Origin: Fragilaria crotonensis
Lineage: Eukaryota > Bacillariophyta > Fragilariophyceae > Fragilariales > Fragilariaceae
Direction: 5' to 3'
Assembly (NCBI GenBank): GCA_022925895.1
Contig: JAKSYS010000055.1
Coordinates: 1 to 64,000 of the forward strand
Length of the DNA: 64,000 nucleotides
Both the position numbers and the translations under genes were made by a program. Each line of letters opens with the position of its first letter. Position 1 is the first letter of the stretch. The notes beneath the pieces were generated by a model, which was given only the letters and a program-made list of their open reading frames with translations, ran no database searches and was not told where the DNA came from. Shown here in pieces: positions 60,401-64,000 of the stretch.

Positions 60401-60541
60401 TTAATACTAAAACGTGCACGAGTGGCGAGTGCTTACGTTTTGAAACGAACATTGCATGTGTTTGTTTTCATTTTGTTAACTTCTCCCATACCATACCATC
60501 CTACTCCACGACAACAAAATCGCTTTCGCCACAGCACGTTG

Positions 60542-61875
60542 ATGACCAACTGCTCGCCTGCCTACTACATGATGAGCAATGGCCATGACCCCAATCGTGC
60601 TCTTCTGATCCAACGGATCCTGGCTGCGCAACAACGAGCTCAGAGGGGTATACACAATGCCCACAGACAAGGTCCAGGAGCGAACACATTGCTCGGCCAA
60701 TTTTTCGGTGCAAACGTGCAGGATCGCTATCCATGGACTCGCCCCGCAATGATGACGTTTGCTACTGCAATTAACCCCGCTCCTCACTTTGGAATGCTGC
60801 AATCCTTGGTGAGGCTGAACGGCGAGCGAACCCACGCGGAGCGCGAGGGACGTTTGCTCTTTGAAATTGTGAATCATGAACATTCCGCTCAATCGATGGT
60901 GAGCCATCAAGAAAGGCTTATACAAACGAACGCCAGAGCACCAACGAAAAGCGACCACACCATCTTCATCTCGCAACTACGAGAAAGGGAATTCGCTGGA
61001 AGTAGGGTTCCGCGAATGGCCCATGGTGAAATTGACAACGGTACTTCCATGAACAACACTACGGCTCATAAAAAAAAGCGTACAAAGCCCAAGCGAGACA
61101 CCAAATGGCTCGCAACTTACGAAGAAATTCTGCAGTACAAGGACGAACACGGCGATTGCATTGTTCCGCGCGGGTTCCCTCCAAATCCACGCCTGGCATC
61201 GTGGGTCGCGGAACAGCGGAAACAATACAAGCTGCTTCAAGACGGCAAGAATTCTTCCATCACTTCAAGGCGCATCGAGCTCCTCGACAAGATCGGATTC
61301 GCCTGGAATGCTCAGGAGGCGGCTTGGGAAAGGCACATCACTGATTTGAAGGCATTCAAAGCAGAGAACGGTGATTGTTTGGTGCCGCTCAACCACCCAA
61401 AATACCCAAAGCTTGGTCTTTGGGTCAAGGAACAGAGGCGCCACTATACTCTGATGAAGCAAGCAAAGCCTTCACACATGACTGAGGAGCGCGCTAGAGC
61501 CCTGACGCCGTCGGCTTCTGCTGGGACACGCACGAAGCAGTCTGGGGCGAGCGTCTCCGTGAGTTATGCAAATACAAATCCCAGTTCGGTGATTGCATCG
61601 TTCCAACCAACTTCCCTTCAAATCCGAAGCTTGGTACTTGGGTTCATCACCAACGACGACAATACAAAAAACACAAGGAGGGAAGGTCTTGTCATATCAC
61701 AGATTCGCGAGTTCGAGCTCTCGACGACGTTGGCTTCGTGTGGTATCCTCGTGAGAGGGTTCGTCGTCTGTCGGAAGTCTCCTCGTCAGACAGCGACACG
61801 GAATCTGAGTCCGATGGCGGTGATGATGAGGTTTTTGTCCGTCCCAAGAAGCGTCGCCGATTGCATGGGAAGTAA
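60542..61875 (+). CDS. helicase-associated (HA) domain repeat protein
   Basis: Contains three consecutive HA repeats of about 70 residues: (1) KWLATYEEILQYKDEHGDCI...KIGFAWN, (2) WERHITDLKAFKAENGDCLV...AVGFCWD, (3) WGERLRELCKYKSQFGDCIV...DVGFVWY. Each has the typical core GDC[IL]VP, N-P-x-LxxWV, QR. The family is found fused to helicases in bacteria and as free repeats, greatly multiplied in diatoms; its function is unknown, with nucleic-acid binding suspected. A basic stretch KKKRTKPKRDTK precedes repeat 1, and an acidic plus basic tail (DSDTESESDGGDDE, KKRRRLHGK) suggests nuclear localisation. ATG 60542 is the first in frame. One missing base at about 61500-61506 (CCCTGACGCC) shifts repeats 2-3 into the next frame, which runs to the stop at 61873-61875. 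Confidence 0.8.
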
Positions 61876-62175
61876 ACCACCTTGAACTCATCACAGCTGA
61901 TAAACTCCGGAAACATGAAAGCACATGAATGTTGATATAATTGTCAAGTTCGCAATATCTGCGACTTTAAATAGGGTAAACTAAAACTCATAAGTGAGTA
62001 GTACGTATGAGCTTCAAGAACAATGCACGAGCTGGTCACTAAACTAACAGCTTCTCAAGAGGCTGCTCAACGAACGCAAACGAGAAATGCTCATTCAGAA
62101 AAAAGATTTAAAAGCAGAAACAGAAGTGGGTTGCCAGACGCCATGGGAAAACTATCAGATTAATGCCCTTGACAC
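61876..62175. other. convergent 3' intergenic region
   Basis: 300 bp between the stops of the HA-repeat gene and DBR1. Nothing specific seen. Confidence 0.45.
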
Positions 62176-63879
62176 CTACTGGTCATTCGAATAGACTCCT
62201 TCGATCCGGGCTTTCTTGGATGCCGATTCATCCGGAGATGCTTTACCATTCAATTTAATCTGTTGCTCAGACGATGGAGGAGGTGCGGGATTCTCGTCAA
62301 GACTTGTAGAGTCATGGTCCTCATCATCCTCGAGATCGATCTCATTTTCGTCGACCACTTTTTGCTCTTGATGATATGGTACGGTAATTATATGCTGAAG
62401 ATCCAGCTTCTGCAGTAGACGATCGGTTTGCGGATTTCCCATTCGTAACAACGGTGGCCGGATGGCCTCACCAGGCGTAAATGGAGATACAGTAGTGGTA
62501 AAGTCATTGGGAATCTCGAGTGAACCCTCGAACCGTGTACGGATCCACTCCATCTCCTCGTTAGAAACCGTAACAAGCTCATCAGGGATGTAGACGCGCC
62601 TTCTTTCAGATAACGTTAGGTGGTGAGTCTTTTTCAAAACGGCAAGCCATTCGACATCATATTCTAACTTTGGCGTGGGACTGGATCCAGTTACATGGAC
62701 AATGGATAAATATTGACGCCGAGGTAGACATTTGTCAAGCGACAGAAAACGCGTCATTTGATCCGTCAAGTCTTCCACGTTGTCGCAGGCTTTGTTCGAT
62801 TCGAGGCTTCTAAACTGCGTCATCAGTTCGCCAGTAGAATCCTCAGCGTTGGTCTCTTCACACGGTGGCGCATGTGTCGGTCCAACTTGAGATGGCACTA
62901 ACGACGTTATTGTGTCATTTGTTGGAGTTTTGCCATGATGCACTTGCGCTGCGAATTTGACGTGCAAATGTGCCGCAAACCACCACTTGGGTTTGAGTTT
63001 CTGAAGGACTTCCCACCCGGCAAACTGCCAAGGTCGTTGCGTTGTATTTCCTCTCGGAAAAAGGGTTTCTGACGGAGCAGTGCTTGGGTATTCCCATGCT
63101 GCTCAATTCCTGAGGCCAATCGTGTGATAACATAATGTCCATTTCGTTCAAACATTTCATTCGAAAAACATCGAGATTCCGGACGTGGTAGACGGAGCGA
63201 ATGGAGGATTTATCATAGGGTGGGCGTTCGAAACGTCCCAACAGGTAGTCATGCGATTTGTAGATCCCACTTAGTCCTCCAATTCTGACTCCACCCACTC
63301 GCACCACACCAGCTGCCCCAAGATAATAAATGTTTGGTGCGACCCAACCTCCATAATGCAGTTCAGAAAGAGGCTGGGAGGCTTCATGATTGCCCCCAAT
63401 GAAAATGGTAAGGACAGGTGCTTGTGCTATACCAGCATAATATTTCCAAAAGGATCCAATGGTGCGATACTTTGGTGGGACAGCGAGAGAATGAAAGTCC
63501 GCAGTGTTCCGAAGTGATTGAAAATCGCCACAGCATAAAAGCACGTCAACCTTGTTTCCTGTGAGCTCTTCGTGCTTTGCAACTCGTTCGTATATAGCAT
63601 CAAGTTCCCCATGACAACATCCTTGAATTGCGAATGATATTGAATCTGAAGTCTTTTCCCCCAATTCCTCGATCGGATCCTTCCAATCGGCCGAGTAATT
63701 CTTGATGTTGGTGTTGTTGGGTCCGTTGCCATTGTGGCTGCCTCCTCCTCTTCCTCGGCCACCTCCTCTACCTTGACGTCCTCGAGAATGATGACTGTTA
63801 TTTCTCCTCCAAACCTACCCCCGTCGTGTCCTCGTCGTCCCCGACCCCTTCCCTGGTGGAACGGCACAAAGTCGGCCAT
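62176..63879 (-). CDS. DBR1: RNA lariat debranching enzyme with RGG-rich N-terminus
   Basis: Hydrolyses the 2'-5' branch of intron lariats in the nucleus. Metallophosphoesterase motifs in order: GCCHGELDAIYE, CCGDFQSLRN, IGGNHEAS, LSHDWP and AAHLHVKFAAQVHH. The Cys in GCCHG replaces the usual Asp, as known for DBR1. The C-terminal domain ends in an acidic, then basic tail (SASKKARIEG). Before the catalytic domain, which starts at GEKTSDSISFAIQG, lie about 60 residues rich in RGG/RG (RGRQGRGGGRGRGGG), an addition to the usual enzyme. Three frame changes (about 63800-63812, 63055-63068 and 63014-63024) each read as one missing base, two of them beside homopolymers; read through, every motif falls in family order. 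ATG 63879 (MADFVPFHQGRG) is the start. Confidence 0.88.
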
Positions 63880-64000
63880 TGTTTGTGCGTTACACAAAGG
63901 GGGGACTCTTGTCAGCAAACTCGTACTAGCACTGTACGCAGTTTACTGTATGGTGCACGCTGAGTGCTATGGCTGGATGCATATTCATGGTACACGAGGT
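63880..64000. promoter_or_regulatory. upstream region of DBR1
   Basis: Contains GTACTAGCACTGTACG (63925-63940), another member of the GTAC-word group seen in most promoters of this window. Continues beyond the window. Confidence 0.35.

Larger units (their letters stand above)
55535..60541. other. 5-kb gene-poor stretch with relics
   Basis: No intact gene supported. Contents: a possible exon remnant on the minus strand (55834-56260), a decayed Ala/Val/Cys-Asp repeat-coding stretch (56990-57430), and otherwise AT-rich unique sequence with short frames such as 59385-59843 (-). No TIRs, LTRs, tRNA or rRNA recognised. Probably an old mobile-element graveyard, but no family could be identified. 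Confidence 0.5.

Noticed and set aside
6386-63879. Programmed ribosomal frameshifting in host genes
   Set aside because: Too many unrelated genes, no shared slippery site, and nearly all changes read as one lost base; sequencing error explains them better.

Overview
The window looks like nuclear DNA of a diatom, most likely a raphid pennate, though species cannot be fixed from sequence alone. Evidence: short GT-AG introns of roughly 70-210 nt inside conserved eukaryotic genes; N-terminal signal peptides followed by an Ala/Ser-Phe plastid-type cleavage motif; a helicase-associated (HA) repeat protein of the kind expanded in diatoms; LRR membrane proteins; and CoDi-like Ty1/copia retrotransposons.

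Layout. 1-5.3 kb: a decayed reverse-transcriptase element on the minus strand, running off the left edge. 5.7-6.0 kb: a 322-bp hAT-type MITE. 6.4-10.05 kb: two convergent genes (proline iminopeptidase, + ; mercuric-reductase-like flavoprotein, -). 10.19-15.84 kb: a 5.6-kb hAT-type DNA transposon with perfect 16-bp TIRs and a perfect 8-bp target duplication, containing a transposase relic and a large internal palindrome of ~178-bp repeats. 16.4-33.5 kb: host genes (AlkB-like oxygenase; tail-to-tail LRR membrane pair; SMYD methyltransferase; secreted GDPD; RCC1-repeat protein; CRTISO-like plastid isomerase; CIA2/MIP18). 33.57-47.25 kb: two nested copia elements, one sitting in the left LTR of the other, the pair lying about 40 bp upstream of the CIA2 start codon. 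47.6-49.45 kb: a GC3-rich nucleotidyltransferase-like gene of foreign aspect plus a decayed copy of its 3' end. 51.6-55.5 kb: a sterol desaturase/hydroxylase, and TFIIE-alpha and SPT4 in a divergent pair. 55.5-60.5 kb: a gene-poor stretch with relics. 60.5-63.9 kb: the HA-repeat protein and the lariat debranching enzyme DBR1.

There is no operon-like logic; genes are independent. Informational genes are notable (TFIIE-alpha, SPT4, DBR1, CIA2, SMYD), and several divergent pairs share short promoters rich in GTAC/GTACTGTAC words.

A major caveat: seven otherwise well-conserved host genes contain frame breaks, and nearly all read as the loss of one base, often in or next to a short homopolymer. 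This pattern fits uncorrected long-read assembly errors better than true pseudogenes, so I annotate these as real genes with their full extents.
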